A DNA stretch of 64,000 nucleotides from an uncultured Jannaschia sp. (GTDB lineage Bacteria; Pseudomonadota; Alphaproteobacteria; Rhodobacterales; Rhodobacteraceae): assembly GCF_947494055.1 (NCBI RefSeq), contig NZ_CANLTR010000005.1, positions 124,001 to 188,000 on the forward strand, in the 5' to 3' direction. The position numbers and the translations under genes were made by a program. Every line of letters begins with the position of its first letter. Position 1 is the first letter of the stretch. Below are positions 47,830 through 57,583 of the stretch, one piece after another. Under the pieces are notes generated by a model. That model was not told the DNA's origin. It saw nothing but the letters and a program-made list of their open reading frames with translations, and searched no databases.

Positions 47830-48375
47830 TCAGGACGGCTTCTGCTGGCCGCTCTCGGCCTGCATGCGGCGCGTGACCTCGTTGCGATAAAGCGCGACGA
47901 AGTCGATGTTCTCGAGGTTGAGCGGCGGGAAACCTCCATCGCGCGACACGTCGGAGACGATGCGGCGCAGATACGGGAACAGCATCCGCGGGCATTCGAT
48001 CATCAGATAGGGGTGCATCTGGTTCTCGGGCACGTTCGAGATCGCGAAGACGCCGGCATAGTCCAGCTCCATCGCGAAGATCGGTTCGTCCGCGCCCTTC
48101 ACCTTGCCGGTGACGTTGAGCTTCACGGCGACCTCGTACTGACCCTCCGCACTGCGCTTCTTCGCTTCGAGCCCGACCTTCACGCTGATGTCGGGCTGTC
48201 CTTCCATCGCGCGGCCCTTCTGGACGGCCACGTTCTCGAAGGAGAGGTCACGGATGAACTGGCCCAGCACCTGCATTTGCGGCATCTGCTGCGGCTGGGC
48301 CGCGCCGTTGGTGGCGCCTTCGGGCTTGGTCTCTTCGGGATTCGGAGCGTCGGTTGTCTGGTCTTCGTCGGCCAT
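47830..48375 (-). CDS. secB: Protein export chaperone SecB
   Basis: A 181-residue chaperone. FIRDLSFENVA is the first strand; LNVTGKVKGADEPIFAMELDYAGVF and LFPYLRRIVSDVSRDGGFPPLNLENIDF are the family core. A 34-residue acidic, proline-rich N-terminal tail precedes it. It keeps preproteins unfolded for SecA. Confidence 0.95.
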   Translation of the reverse strand: MADEDQTTDAPNPEETKPEGATNGAAQPQQMPQMQVLGQFIRDLSFENVAVQKGRAMEGQPDISVKVGLEAKKRSAEGQYEVAVKLNVTGKVKGADEPIFAMELDYAGVFAISNVPENQMHPYLMIECPRMLFPYLRRIVSDVSRDGGFPPLNLENIDFVALYRNEVTRRMQAESGQQKPS

Positions 48376-48456
48376 CTGGCGTCATCCTCGGGTCAGAAAA
48401 AGGTTGCGCCCCGATACCAGAGGGGCCGGGACGTCACAACCGAGGCGGCGCAAGGG

Positions 48457-48927
48457 TCAGTCGCGGGTCCAGCCCGAGGGGCCTCCACGACGCGGAACTT
48501 CCACATATTCGCCCTCGACCACGTCGTCGCGAGCAGGTGGCTGCTCCCGCATGGGTTGTCCGCCGACGGTAAAGGATTTGACCTCGATGCGCTGCCGTAC
48601 GTGACGCATCACCGCATCCCGCACGCCTGGCACCAAGAGCGCGAACCCAATGGCGTCGGTGAAAAAGCCGGGCGTTAGCAGCAGGAGCCCCGAGGCGAGG
48701 ATCATCGCGCCATGTGCGAGCGGGCGTGTCGGATTGCTCAGCCGATCCAGCGACTGCTGAATGCGACGCAGCTCCGCCAATCCCTGCTTGCGCACCAAAT
48801 ATGTCCCGAGCGCCGCCGTGACGACGACGATGGCGAGCGTCGGAAAGAGACCGATCAGGCCACCCACCTGGATGAACAACGCGATCTCGATGATCGGGAC
48901 GGCGACGAAAATCGCGAACAACCACAT
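48457..48927 (-). CDS. fxsA: FxsA-family membrane protein
   Basis: A 156-residue protein with three to four membrane helices: IPIIEIALFIQVGG at the start, LAIVVVTAALGTYLVRKQG and a later GAMILASGLLLLTPGFFTD. These are the FxsA signatures. FxsA overproduction suppresses F-exclusion of phage T7 in E. coli; its normal role is unknown. It precedes secB in the same direction. Confidence 0.92.
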   Translation of the reverse strand: MWLFAIFVAVPIIEIALFIQVGGLIGLFPTLAIVVVTAALGTYLVRKQGLAELRRIQQSLDRLSNPTRPLAHGAMILASGLLLLTPGFFTDAIGFALLVPGVRDAVMRHVRQRIEVKSFTVGGQPMREQPPARDDVVEGEYVEVPRRGGPSGWTRD

Positions 48928-49028
48928 GGTATGGGCCTCCTTCGGTCGGGATCGCTTCCCTTGATCCCCATACCGTCTTACTTATGTGCGGGGTTCGGGA
49001 TACCAAGCCCACGCGCCCGGAGAGAAGG

Positions 49029-49688
49029 ATGAACCATCCCGTGATACAGCTTCTGGTCCTCGCCGCGATCGCTCTGTTCCTCGTGATCCGGCTGAAGAAC
49101 GTGCTCGGCACGCGCACGGGGTTCGAGAAGCCGCCGGCGGTGGACAATCCGCGTTCGGATACCGTGCGCCGCGACTTCGAGGTGATCGAGGGCGGGCCGG
49201 ACCGCGACATTATCGACCATGTTCCCGATGGCAGCGAGAGCGCCAAGGCGCTTGCCGTGATGAAGCAGACCGAGCCGGGGTTCAGCGTGGACGAATTCGT
49301 TGGGGGTGCCCGGCAGGCCTACGAGATGATCCTGATGGCCTTCGAGAACGGCGACCTGTCGTCGGTGCAGGATTTCCTGGCGGAAGATGTCTACGACGCT
49401 TTCCTGTCGGTCATCTCCGACCGGGAAGACAGGGGGCTCCGGGTTCACGCAAACTTCGTCGGCGTGCGCGAGACGGCTCTGACGGACGCGGAGTTCGACC
49501 CGACAACATCGGAAGCTGAGATCACGCTGCGTTTTGTCGGCGAGATGACGAGCGTCGTGCGCGATGCCGAGGGCAAGATCGTCGAGGGCGATCCGAACGA
49601 GATCAAGAAGAGCCGCGACGTCTGGACCTTCGCGCGCGTGATGGGCACCGGCGATCCGAACTGGAAGCTCGTCGCCACCGGGGGCTGA
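49029..49688 (+). CDS. timA: Tim44-domain membrane-anchored protein TimA
   Basis: A 219-residue protein: one N-terminal membrane helix (VIQLLVLAAIALFLVIRL), a linker, then a Tim44-like domain from about residue 80 (FSVDEFVGGARQAYEMILMAFENGDL). It belongs to the bacterial relatives of mitochondrial Tim44, found next to secB and mltA in alphaproteobacteria. GGAG lies upstream of the ATG at 49029; the 48984 start is too long. Confidence 0.85.
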   Translation: MNHPVIQLLVLAAIALFLVIRLKNVLGTRTGFEKPPAVDNPRSDTVRRDFEVIEGGPDRDIIDHVPDGSESAKALAVMKQTEPGFSVDEFVGGARQAYEMILMAFENGDLSSVQDFLAEDVYDAFLSVISDREDRGLRVHANFVGVRETALTDAEFDPTTSEAEITLRFVGEMTSVVRDAEGKIVEGDPNEIKKSRDVWTFARVMGTGDPNWKLVATGG

Positions 49689-49689
49689 G

Positions 49690-50580
49690 ATGGCCCCCCT
49701 CGAGGCCCCGCCAGCCGCCCCCGAAACGGGGCGGCCTTCGTTTGCCGGTCTGCTCGGGTGGATGCAGGACGACTTGGCCGCGGCGCTCGATGCGTATCTC
49801 AGGAACCCGCCGGGCCCCCTGTCGGAGATCGCCCGGGCGGCATCCGACCCGCGGGCCTTCTTCGAGGCGCGCTTCCAGTTGGGCCCGACGATGACCGGGC
49901 ATTTCACCGGCTATTACGAGCCTGAACTTCCGGGCGCCCTCGAGCCGAGCGATGCCTTTCCCGTCCCGATTCATGCTATGCCGTCCGGCCTCGTCACCGC
50001 GCCCCGCGCGGAGATCGAGCCGCTGCTGGCGGGCCACGAGATCGCGTGGCTCCGCGACGAGGTGGATCGCTTCTTCCTTCAGGTTCAGGGGTCGGGGCGC
50101 ATCCGGCTTGAGGATGGCGGGACGTTGAGGGTCCGCTTCGCCGGTCGGAATGGTCATTCCTACCGCTCGATCGGCAAGCTTCTCGTCGAGCGTGGCGTGT
50201 TCGACGCGGATATCGACGCCGAGACGCTGAAGACCTGGCTCCGGGCCGATCCCGTGCGCGGCCGGGCCGTGATGGCGGAGAACCCGAGCTACGTCATGTT
50301 CGTCGCCCTCGATCTGCCCCTCGAGTCCGGCCCGATGGGTACGCTCTGTCCGCTGAGCGGCGGACGCTCGCTCGCGGTCGATCCCGAGCAGACGCCGCTC
50401 GGTACGCCGGTCTGGGTCGAGACGGACGGGATCTCGCGCCTCTGCATCGCGCAGGATACCGGTGCGGCGATCCGCGGCTCGGGCCGGGCGGATCTGTTTT
50501 TCGGCACGGGCGATGCCGCGGGTCGCGCGGCGGGGCGGTTCAACCATCCGGGACGGTTCACTCCGCTCCTGCCGCGATGA
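49690..50580 (+). CDS. mltA: MltA-type lytic murein transglycosylase without signal peptide
   Basis: A 296-residue protein with the MltA domain (GHFTGYYEPELPG at about residue 70) and the C-terminal 3D domain (Asp residues in IAQDTGAAIRGSGRADLFFG). These cleave glycan strands to 1,6-anhydro products. Unusually, the N-terminus MAPLEAPPAAPETGR has no signal or lipobox, and no upstream in-frame start gives one. It begins 1 bp after timA and overlaps smr by 4 bp. Confidence 0.88.
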   Translation: MAPLEAPPAAPETGRPSFAGLLGWMQDDLAAALDAYLRNPPGPLSEIARAASDPRAFFEARFQLGPTMTGHFTGYYEPELPGALEPSDAFPVPIHAMPSGLVTAPRAEIEPLLAGHEIAWLRDEVDRFFLQVQGSGRIRLEDGGTLRVRFAGRNGHSYRSIGKLLVERGVFDADIDAETLKTWLRADPVRGRAVMAENPSYVMFVALDLPLESGPMGTLCPLSGGRSLAVDPEQTPLGTPVWVETDGISRLCIAQDTGAAIRGSGRADLFFGTGDAAGRAAGRFNHPGRFTPLLPR

Positions 50581-51152
50581 GGCGGCGCAGGCTGACGCCC
50601 GAGGATCAGGATATCTGGTCCCGCTATACCCGCACGGCGGAGGCGTTGGACCCGCCGCGGCAGGAGCCGCTGGACGCATCTCCGCCCGTGCCCAACCCGG
50701 ACCCGCCCGCACCGCAGGTTCGGCCGTTCCGGCTCGGTGAACGCGCGAAGATGCGCAACAGCTCGCACGCCCTCGCGCCCTCGATCGCCGAAGAGGTCCG
50801 CGCCGCGCCGCTTCGGATGGACGCCAAAGCGCACAAGCGGATGACGTCCGGCAAACTCCGCCCGGAAGGCAAGCTCGACCTGCACGGCATGACGCTGGAG
50901 CAGGCGCACCCGGAGCTGACGCACTTCGTCCTGATGTCCCACGCGGCGGGCAAGCGGCTGGTGATCGTCGTCACCGGCAAGGGCAAGTCCCGCCCCGCCG
51001 AGGGGCCGATCCCGGCCCGGCTGGGCGTGCTGAAGCATCAGGTGCCGCAATGGCTCCGCATGGCGCCGCTTGCCCCCGTCGTCCTGCAGGTCTCCGAGGC
51101 GCATAGGCGCCACGGGGGCTCAGGCGCGTACTACGTCTATCTGCGACGGTAG
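50577..51152 (+). CDS. Smr-domain endonuclease-like protein
   Basis: A 191-residue protein. The C-terminal Smr domain (about 98-190) has LDLHGMTLEQA and VVTGKGKS, and ends in a short YYVYLRR. The first 90 residues are charged and proline-rich. Smr domains nick DNA or cleave RNA. Its last 33 bp overlap the convergent MFS gene. Confidence 0.88.
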   Translation: MRRRRLTPEDQDIWSRYTRTAEALDPPRQEPLDASPPVPNPDPPAPQVRPFRLGERAKMRNSSHALAPSIAEEVRAAPLRMDAKAHKRMTSGKLRPEGKLDLHGMTLEQAHPELTHFVLMSHAAGKRLVIVVTGKGKSRPAEGPIPARLGVLKHQVPQWLRMAPLAPVVLQVSEAHRRHGGSGAYYVYLRR

Positions 51153-52370
51153 ATCCGCTTTCGCACGCTGCACCGCGTACGCCGCGATCAGGCCGGCGCA
51201 GGCGAAGTAGGCGGCGATGGCGATGGCCTGGTGCGGCAGGTCGATGCCGTGGTCGATCACGACGCCCGTCAGGCCGGGTCCGATGGCCGTGCCGAGCACC
51301 ATGATCGACGCGCCGAGCGCCTTGATCGCACCGATGTGGCGCGTGCCATAGAACTCCGCCCAGAAGGCCGTGGGCACGGTCGCCTGTGCCCCGGACCCGA
51401 TCCCCATGATCACGAGAGCGACCGCCCCGGCCCAGAGGGTGTCCGCCCCCGCGAGCAGGTAGAAGGCCACGACGAACGGGACCATGTAGAACTGGATCAG
51501 CCGCCCGGACCCGATCCGGTCGAGCACCGCGCCGGAGAGTAGCGTCACGCTGACGACGGAGACCGTGTAGATCGGCAGGAGCGCGACGAAGGACGCGTGG
51601 GTCCAGCCCTTGGCCATCGCGAAATGCACCTGATGGAAGAACAGCGCCGTGCCGAAGGCGGGCGGGCCGAGCAGGAGCGGGATCATCGCCCAGAAGAGCG
51701 GGTGTCGCAGCACCTCCATACGGACCCAGTGCCGGTTGCCCATGCCCGTCGAGGCGGACTCGCCCGCTAGCGAGGCCGGCGTGCGCTCGGCTCGCAGCAA
51801 CCGTAGCAGGATAGGGATCGACAGGAGCGTGAGGCCCGCACAGCCAACCCAGAGGAACCGCCAGTCCGTTACCGACATCAGGTAGACGAACAGGATCGGC
51901 AGGGTCGCCTGTCCGATCGCGAAGCCGAGCGAGGCGATGGAGAGCGCCTTGCCGCGGGAGGCCACGAACCACCGTGCCATCGCCACGTTGGCCAGATGCG
52001 TCATCATGCCCTGGCCCATGAACCGCAGCGCGAAGATCGCCAGCACCAGCATCACGAGGCCGTTCGTCGCGGCCATCAGCAGGCACGCCCCTGCCAGTCC
52101 GCCGCAGACGAGCGTCGCGAGCCGTCGGATACGCAGCCGGTCCGCGATGCCGCCGGCGAAGACCATGGCCAGCGCCGATGCGCAGGTCGCGAAGGTATAG
52201 ATCAGGCCCCAGGTCCCGTCGGTCAGGCCGAACGCGCCCATCACCTCGACGGCGAAGATCGCGATGAACACCGTCTGCCCGAACGACGAGGTGAACGCGA
52301 TCAGCGCCCCCGCAGACAGGAAGGCGGCGTTGTCGTGCAGGAACCGGGCGAAGCCGGTTTCCCGGCTCAA
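51120..52370 (-). CDS. Major facilitator superfamily transporter
   Basis: A 416-residue protein with 12 predicted helices and the loop-2/3 signature [13 protein letters not shown]. No substrate can be assigned; it resembles monocarboxylate/oxalate-type MFS members. It starts at TTG overlapping the hslU stop, so it is coupled to hslVU. Its 3' end overlaps smr by 33 bp. Confidence 0.85.
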   Translation of the reverse strand: MSRETGFARFLHDNAAFLSAGALIAFTSSFGQTVFIAIFAVEVMGAFGLTDGTWGLIYTFATCASALAMVFAGGIADRLRIRRLATLVCGGLAGACLLMAATNGLVMLVLAIFALRFMGQGMMTHLANVAMARWFVASRGKALSIASLGFAIGQATLPILFVYLMSVTDWRFLWVGCAGLTLLSIPILLRLLRAERTPASLAGESASTGMGNRHWVRMEVLRHPLFWAMIPLLLGPPAFGTALFFHQVHFAMAKGWTHASFVALLPIYTVSVVSVTLLSGAVLDRIGSGRLIQFYMVPFVVAFYLLAGADTLWAGAVALVIMGIGSGAQATVPTAFWAEFYGTRHIGAIKALGASIMVLGTAIGPGLTGVVIDHGIDLPHQAIAIAAYFACAGLIAAYAVQRAKADLPSQIDVVRA

Positions 52371-53668
52371 AGCACGTAGCGGGAGAGGTCCGCGGACCGG
52401 GACAATTCGCCGAGCTGGGCCTCCACGAAGTCTGCGTCGATCACCACATCGCTGCCGCCTCTATCCGGCGCCTCGAAGGACAGTTCCTCGAACACACGCT
52501 CGAGCACGGTGTAGAGCCGCCGCGCGCCGATGTTCTCGACGCTCTCGTTCACCTGCGCGGCGATCCGGGCCAGCGCGGCGATCCCCTCGTCGGTGAAGCT
52601 GACCGTGACCTGCTCCGTCGCCATCAGCGCGGTGTATTGCCGGGTCAGCGCGTTGTCCGTCTCCGTCAGGATGCGGACGAAGTCGTCCTCGGTCAGCGCG
52701 CGCAGCTCCACGCGGATCGGCAGGCGCCCTTGCAGTTCGGGCAGAAGGTCCGAGGGCTTGGCGATGTGGAACGCGCCCGACGCGATGAAGAGGATATGGT
52801 CGGTCTTGACCGTGCCGTGCTTGGTGGAGACGGTCGTGCCCTCGATCAGTGGCAGCAGGTCGCGCTGCACGCCTTCGCGGCTCACGTCGGCACCCCGGGC
52901 ATCGGCATTGCGGCAGACCTTGTCGATCTCGTCGATGAAGACGATGCCGTTCTGCTCGACCGCGCGGATCGCCTCGCGGGTGACGGTCTCCGCGTCGAGC
53001 AGCTTGTCCGCTTCCTCGTCGATCAGCAGGTCGTAGCTCGCCGCGACCGTCAGGCGCTTCTTGACGTTTCGCTGGAACGCCTTGCCGAACATCTCGCCTA
53101 GCGAGGCCATCTGGTCGCTGCCCGGCTGGCCGGGGATGGCGAAGCCGCCCATCGGGTTGGAATTGTCGGTCACCTCGAGCTCGATCACCTTGTCATCGAG
53201 CTCGCCCGCGCGAAGCTTGCGGCGGAACGACTCGCGCGTGCCTTCCCGCGACTGGTCGCCGGCCAGCGCCGAGATCACCCGCTCCTCGGCAGCAGCATGG
53301 GCCTTGTCCTTGACGTCCTCGCGCATCTGCTCGCGGATCATGATCTGCGCCGCATCGACCAGATCGCGGACGATCTGCTCCACGTCGCGGCCGACATAGC
53401 CGACCTCGGTGAACTTCGTCGCCTCGATCTTGAGGAACGGCGCGCGGGCGAGCTTGGCGAGCCGGCGGCTGATCTCGGTCTTGCCGACCCCGGTCGGGCC
53501 GATCATCAGGATGTTCTTCGGATAGACCTCGTCGCGCAGGTCGTCGCCGAGCTGCTTGCGCCGCCAACGGTTGCGCAACGCCACGGCGACGGCGCGCTTG
53601 GCGTCCTTTTGGCCGATGATGAAGCGGTCCAGTTCGGACACGATCTCGCGCGGGGTCAGGTCGGTCAT
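52367..53668 (-). CDS. hslU: ATP-dependent protease ATPase subunit HslU
   Basis: A 433-residue AAA+ unfoldase. [16 protein letters not shown] is Walker [13 protein letters not shown] is Walker B. The C-terminal SADLSRYVL tail docks into HslV. AAGGAG precedes the ATG. Confidence 0.97.
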   Translation of the reverse strand: MTDLTPREIVSELDRFIIGQKDAKRAVAVALRNRWRRKQLGDDLRDEVYPKNILMIGPTGVGKTEISRRLAKLARAPFLKIEATKFTEVGYVGRDVEQIVRDLVDAAQIMIREQMREDVKDKAHAAAEERVISALAGDQSREGTRESFRRKLRAGELDDKVIELEVTDNSNPMGGFAIPGQPGSDQMASLGEMFGKAFQRNVKKRLTVAASYDLLIDEEADKLLDAETVTREAIRAVEQNGIVFIDEIDKVCRNADARGADVSREGVQRDLLPLIEGTTVSTKHGTVKTDHILFIASGAFHIAKPSDLLPELQGRLPIRVELRALTEDDFVRILTETDNALTRQYTALMATEQVTVSFTDEGIAALARIAAQVNESVENIGARRLYTVLERVFEELSFEAPDRGGSDVVIDADFVEAQLGELSRSADLSRYVL

Positions 53669-53735
53669 TCTCGGTCTCCTTCCCGCGCCTACCTAAGCGG
53701 CCTGCGCGCGAACGCAATGTCGCGGCAGCGGGCTG

Positions 53736-54284
53736 TCAGCCGAGCGTCTCGACCGTCAGGTTGCCGTTGGTGAAGACGCAGATATCGGCGGCGATCTGCA
53801 TCGCCCGGCGGGCGACCGTCTCGGCGTCGAGGTCGGTGTCGATCATCGCACGGGCCGCGGCCAGCGCGTAGTTCCCGCCGGACCCGATCGCGGCCACGTC
53901 GTGCTCGGGCTCGAGCACGTCGCCCGCGCCGGTGATGACGTACATGTCCTTGCCGTCGGTGACGATCAACATCGCCTCCAGCTTCTGGAGGTACTTGTCG
54001 GTCCGCCAATCCTTGGCGAGCTCGACGCTCGCACGCGCGAGTTGCCCCGGCGTCGCCTCGAGCTTTTTCTCCAGCCGTTCGAGCAGGGTGAACGCATCCG
54101 CGGTGGAGCCGGCGAAGCCCGCCACGACGTCGTGGCCGCCCGGCGACAGGCGGCGCACCTTGCGCGCGGTGCCCTTCATCACGGTGTTTCCAACGCTGAC
54201 CTGGCCGTCGCCCGCGATCACGACGCGCCCATTCTTGCGGACGCCGATGATGGTCGTGCCGTGCCAGCCGGGAAATTCGCTCAT
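53736..54284 (-). CDS. hslV: ATP-dependent protease peptidase subunit HslV
   Basis: A 182-residue threonine protease. The mature catalytic Thr is in [13 protein letters not shown], so about nine residues are removed as a propeptide, as in other alphaproteobacteria. [13 protein letters not shown] and [11 protein letters not shown] are conserved. The ATG at 54284 has AGGAGG upstream. Confidence 0.96.
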   Translation of the reverse strand: MSEFPGWHGTTIIGVRKNGRVVIAGDGQVSVGNTVMKGTARKVRRLSPGGHDVVAGFAGSTADAFTLLERLEKKLEATPGQLARASVELAKDWRTDKYLQKLEAMLIVTDGKDMYVITGAGDVLEPEHDVAAIGSGGNYALAAARAMIDTDLDAETVARRAMQIAADICVFTNGNLTVETLG

Positions 54285-54297
54285 GTCGTCCTCCTGC

Positions 54298-54864
54298 TCA
54301 CCCGTCGCCATATGTGACGGGATCGGCCGTCTTGCCACCCCCGGGCCGGATGCGATCCCGATGATCGGCCATGTAGATCCGCAGCCAGGGGGTGAAACGC
54401 GACGGTTCGGCGGCGATCTCCGCGGCCAGCGCATCCAGCCCGATCCAGCGGTGGTCGCGCACTTCCTCGGGATCGGGCACAAGCGCTAGGTCCGGTCCGG
54501 CGAGCCCGACGAACAGGTCGACGACCTCGTGCTCGATCAGGCCGCCACCCACCTCGGCACGGTATTCGAGCGTGCCACGTGCCTCGAGCGGCAGGCCGGT
54601 GATCCCCAGTTCCTCCCGCAGGCGACGGGTAGCGCAACGAGCGGACGGCTCGTTCCAGTGCGGGTGGGTGCAGCAGGTATTCGCCCAGAGGTTCGGCGTG
54701 TGGTACTTGCACGCCGCCCTTCGCTGCAGGAGCACGGCGTCGCCGCGCAGCACGAAGACCGAGATCGCCTTGTGCCGCAGCCCCCGTTCGTGGGTCTCGA
54801 GCTTCGGCATCGGGCGCAGCGTCCCGTCCACCCAGGCGGGAATCATCGTGTCGTCGGCTCGCAT
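54298..54864 (-). CDS. idi: Isopentenyl-diphosphate delta-isomerase, type 1
   Basis: A 188-residue Nudix-fold isomerase. [14 protein letters not shown] holds the catalytic Cys and metal His; the second catalytic Glu lies in [16 protein letters not shown] precedes the ATG at 54864. A TTGACA lies on the minus strand at 54946-54941. It makes dimethylallyl diphosphate for isoprenoids and sits beside a CrtI-like gene. Confidence 0.92.
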   Translation of the reverse strand: MRADDTMIPAWVDGTLRPMPKLETHERGLRHKAISVFVLRGDAVLLQRRAACKYHTPNLWANTCCTHPHWNEPSARCATRRLREELGITGLPLEARGTLEYRAEVGGGLIEHEVVDLFVGLAGPDLALVPDPEEVRDHRWIGLDALAAEIAAEPSRFTPWLRIYMADHRDRIRPGGGKTADPVTYGDG

Positions 54865-55092
54865 TCGAACTCCCTGTCGGCCCGGAGGCACCGCGCCCGT
54901 CTAGAGGCGCCGTGCCGTGAAGTGAAGCTCGGCCGAGACGTGTCAACCGATGTCGGCCGGAGAGCGCGAGCGAACGGGTTCTTGCAGGATCACGTTGGGT
55001 AAACGACACGCCCTCAGGTTGCGGCGATCGGTCTTGTTGCAAGTATGGTCGGGCGAACGCTACGTATCGGCCTTGATCCGCGAAAGTACCAA

Positions 55093-56442
55093 ATGACGTT
55101 GCTTCCATCCGCAACCGGCAGGACCGGACCGCATGCCGTTGTCATCGGCGCCGGCTTCGGCGGGCTTGCCGTCGCGATGCGGCTCGGGGCTGCGGGCTGG
55201 CGCGTCACGGTTCTCGACCGCCAGGATAGGCCCGGCGGGCGGACGATCTCGGTCGAATCCGAGGGACACCGCTTCGACCTCGGGCCGACGCTGATGAGCC
55301 ATCCGGACGCGCTCCGGCGACTGTTCCTCGAATGCGGTCACGATCCCGACGTGCTCGACCTGATCGCGCCCGATCCGCTGTGGTCGTTCCACTGGGACGA
55401 CGGCACCCGGGTCGAGGCGCGGGCCGAGGGGATGGAGGACGCGGTGCGACGGATTTCGCCCGGCGACCTCGAAGGATGGAACGCGCTCTGGAGCGAGGCG
55501 CGCGCGCGACCCTGGGGCGGGTTTCGCGGCCTGTTCGAGCGGTTCCGTCCGCGGGCTTGGGGCGGCGTGATGCGGCGCGTCGCCACCCATCTGAGCGACG
55601 AGAAGTTGCGGACCATGATGGCCTGCCCGCCGATCCTCGTCGGTCAGAACCCGCTGACCGCCGATCCGGAGCTGTGCTTCCCGGCGATGACCCGCCACGG
55701 CCTCGTCGCGGCGAATGGCGGGCTCGGCGACGTCACGCATGCGATGGCCGAGGCGGTGGAGGCGCAGGGTGGCGAAGTGCGGCTCGGCGTCGAGGTGATC
55801 GCCGCCTCCGCCCGGCATGTCGAGCTGACGAGCGGCGAGCGGCTCGAGGCCGATGTCGTCGTCGCCGGGACTGTGCCGCCCTCGCGCCGTGCCCCGGCGG
55901 AGGCAATCGGTCTGTTCGTTTGGCATTTCGGCACGCGCGACACGGCGGATCTCTGGCCCGAGGCCGGGGTCAGCACCATGGTCGCCGGGCACAACATCGC
56001 GGCGAACCTCCGGACCGTGGCGCGGGGCCGCATCCCGGAGGATCCGCTCATCCACCTGCGCCGCACCACGCTCGACGATTGCACGGCCGCACCCGAAGGC
56101 GGCGACACGTTCTACGCGCTCGTTCCCGTGCCGCATCTGGGCCATCGGGCCGGTCCCCGGTGGTCGGAGGAGGCGGGGCCGCTTCGCGATCGCCTGATGG
56201 CCCGGATCGAGGCGAGCGTCCTCCCGGGGCTGTCACGGCATCTCGCGACCGAGATGGTTTTCACCCCCGAGGACGTGCGCGACCGCTTCGGAACACCCCA
56301 CGGCCTTCCGGCCGGCGGGCATTCGGCGGTGTCGGGAACCGGTTTCCTGCATCTCGTGCCCGGGCCGGAAGGCGGTGTCGCCGGGGCCATCTCGGGGGCG
56401 GAGGCGCTGGTGCGGAACCTGCCCTTGCCGGCCGCGCTCTGA
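55093..56442 (+). CDS. CrtI-family FAD desaturase, divergent
   Basis: A 449-residue protein with the FAD motif VVIGAGFGGLAVAMRL and GRTISVESEGHRFDLGPT, as in CrtI/CrtD. It is shorter than CrtI (about 500), and the C-terminal FAD block GAGTHPGAG is replaced by HLVPGPEGGVAGA. No phytoene synthase is adjacent. It may desaturate a carotenoid precursor, or be decaying. The start at 55093 fits the fold; 55045 is possible. Confidence 0.75.
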   Translation: MTLLPSATGRTGPHAVVIGAGFGGLAVAMRLGAAGWRVTVLDRQDRPGGRTISVESEGHRFDLGPTLMSHPDALRRLFLECGHDPDVLDLIAPDPLWSFHWDDGTRVEARAEGMEDAVRRISPGDLEGWNALWSEARARPWGGFRGLFERFRPRAWGGVMRRVATHLSDEKLRTMMACPPILVGQNPLTADPELCFPAMTRHGLVAANGGLGDVTHAMAEAVEAQGGEVRLGVEVIAASARHVELTSGERLEADVVVAGTVPPSRRAPAEAIGLFVWHFGTRDTADLWPEAGVSTMVAGHNIAANLRTVARGRIPEDPLIHLRRTTLDDCTAAPEGGDTFYALVPVPHLGHRAGPRWSEEAGPLRDRLMARIEASVLPGLSRHLATEMVFTPEDVRDRFGTPHGLPAGGHSAVSGTGFLHLVPGPEGGVAGAISGAEALVRNLPLPAAL

Positions 56443-56444
56443 CG

Positions 56445-56903
56445 ATGGACTGGCCGCTCTTCGCGATCTTCCTGGCCGCCTGCTGCGCGGCCGCGTCGAC
56501 CGGCGTGCTGTTCCGGCCGGGCGAGTGGTATGCGCGGCTCGAGAAGCCTGTCTGGACGCCGCCGAACCGGCTCTTCCCGGTGGCCTGGGGCATCCTGTAC
56601 GTCCTGCTTGCCTTCGCGGCGGCGCGCGTGGCGGGGCGCGAGGGTGCGGCGCTTCCGCTTGCGCTCTGGGCCGTGCAGATCGCGCTCAACACGCTCTGGA
56701 CGCCGGTCTTCTTCGGCCTGCACCGGATGCGGGCGGCGCTCGTGGTGATCTCCTGCCTGCTGGTCGCGTCGATCGCGCTGGCCGCCTCGCTCCGTGCTGT
56801 CGACCCGATCGCATGCTATGCGGTCCTGCCCTATGTCGGGTGGATCGCCTATGCGACGGCGTTGAATGCGTCGGTGCTGCGCCGGAACGCTCAGCCGAGA
56901 TAA
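56445..56903 (+). CDS. tspO: TspO/MBR family protein
   Basis: A 152-residue protein with five helices. KPVWTPPNRLFPVAWGILY and ALNTLWTPVFFGLHR are the family signatures. TspO (CrtK) binds tetrapyrroles and tunes pigment genes in Rhodobacter. It follows the CrtI-like gene by 2 bp. Its 3' end overlaps thiQ by 13 bp. Confidence 0.93.
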   Translation: MDWPLFAIFLAACCAAASTGVLFRPGEWYARLEKPVWTPPNRLFPVAWGILYVLLAFAAARVAGREGAALPLALWAVQIALNTLWTPVFFGLHRMRAALVVISCLLVASIALAASLRAVDPIACYAVLPYVGWIAYATALNASVLRRNAQPR

Positions 56904-57583
56904 GCGCGCAATTCCGGTGGCGGATCGGCGAAGAGCGGTGCCGTCGGTTTCGGCGGATGCAACACGCCGCCCGCGATCAACGCGGTATGATCGGCGATGG
57001 CGCGGGCATCCGCTGGGTCGTGCGTGACCATCAGGACCGACAACCCTTCCGCCTGTGCCGTCTCCCGCAGAAGCGTCAGCATTTCTTGCCGGAGCGCAGG
57101 TCCGAGGGCGGAGAACGGCTCGTCGAGCAGGAGCCACGGCCGCCGGCGCAGGAGCGCACGGGCCAGGGCGGCGCGGCTCTGCTGTCCACCCGACAGGTCG
57201 CGGGGCAGGCGGTCGCCCATGCCTGCGAGACCGACGCGGGCCAGCACCGCATCCCGGTCCTTTTTCTGTTCCGCGTCGAGGCGCAGATCGGAGCGCAGGC
57301 CCAGCCCGACATTCTTCGCGACCGAGAGATGCGGGAACAGGTTCTGGTCCTGGAACAGGATCGAGAGCGGCCGGTCCCCGGGGGGCAGGGCGGTGATGTC
57401 CGCGCCGTCCACCCGGACTTGGCCGTCCTCCGGCGCGAGGAAGCCGGCGATGGCGGCGAGGAGCGTCGATTTGCCCGACCCGCTCGCGCCCATCAGCGCG
57501 GTGATGCCGCCCGCCTCTAATCGCGCATCGGCCTCGAGTGTAAAAGCGCCCAGCATCAGCCGCAGATGATCGAGCTCAAGCAC
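56891..57583 (-). CDS. thiQ: Thiamine ABC transporter ATPase ThiQ
   Basis: A 230-residue ABC ATPase. GASGSGKSTLL is Walker A, LSGGQQSRAALA the signature and LLLDEPFSALGP Walker B. The GTG at 57583 overlaps thiP by 8 bp and has GGAGG upstream; the longer frame to 57658 is rejected. Confidence 0.92.
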   Translation of the reverse strand: MLELDHLRLMLGAFTLEADARLEAGGITALMGASGSGKSTLLAAIAGFLAPEDGQVRVDGADITALPPGDRPLSILFQDQNLFPHLSVAKNVGLGLRSDLRLDAEQKKDRDAVLARVGLAGMGDRLPRDLSGGQQSRAALARALLRRRPWLLLDEPFSALGPALRQEMLTLLRETAQAEGLSVLMVTHDPADARAIADHTALIAGGVLHPPKPTAPLFADPPPELRAYLG

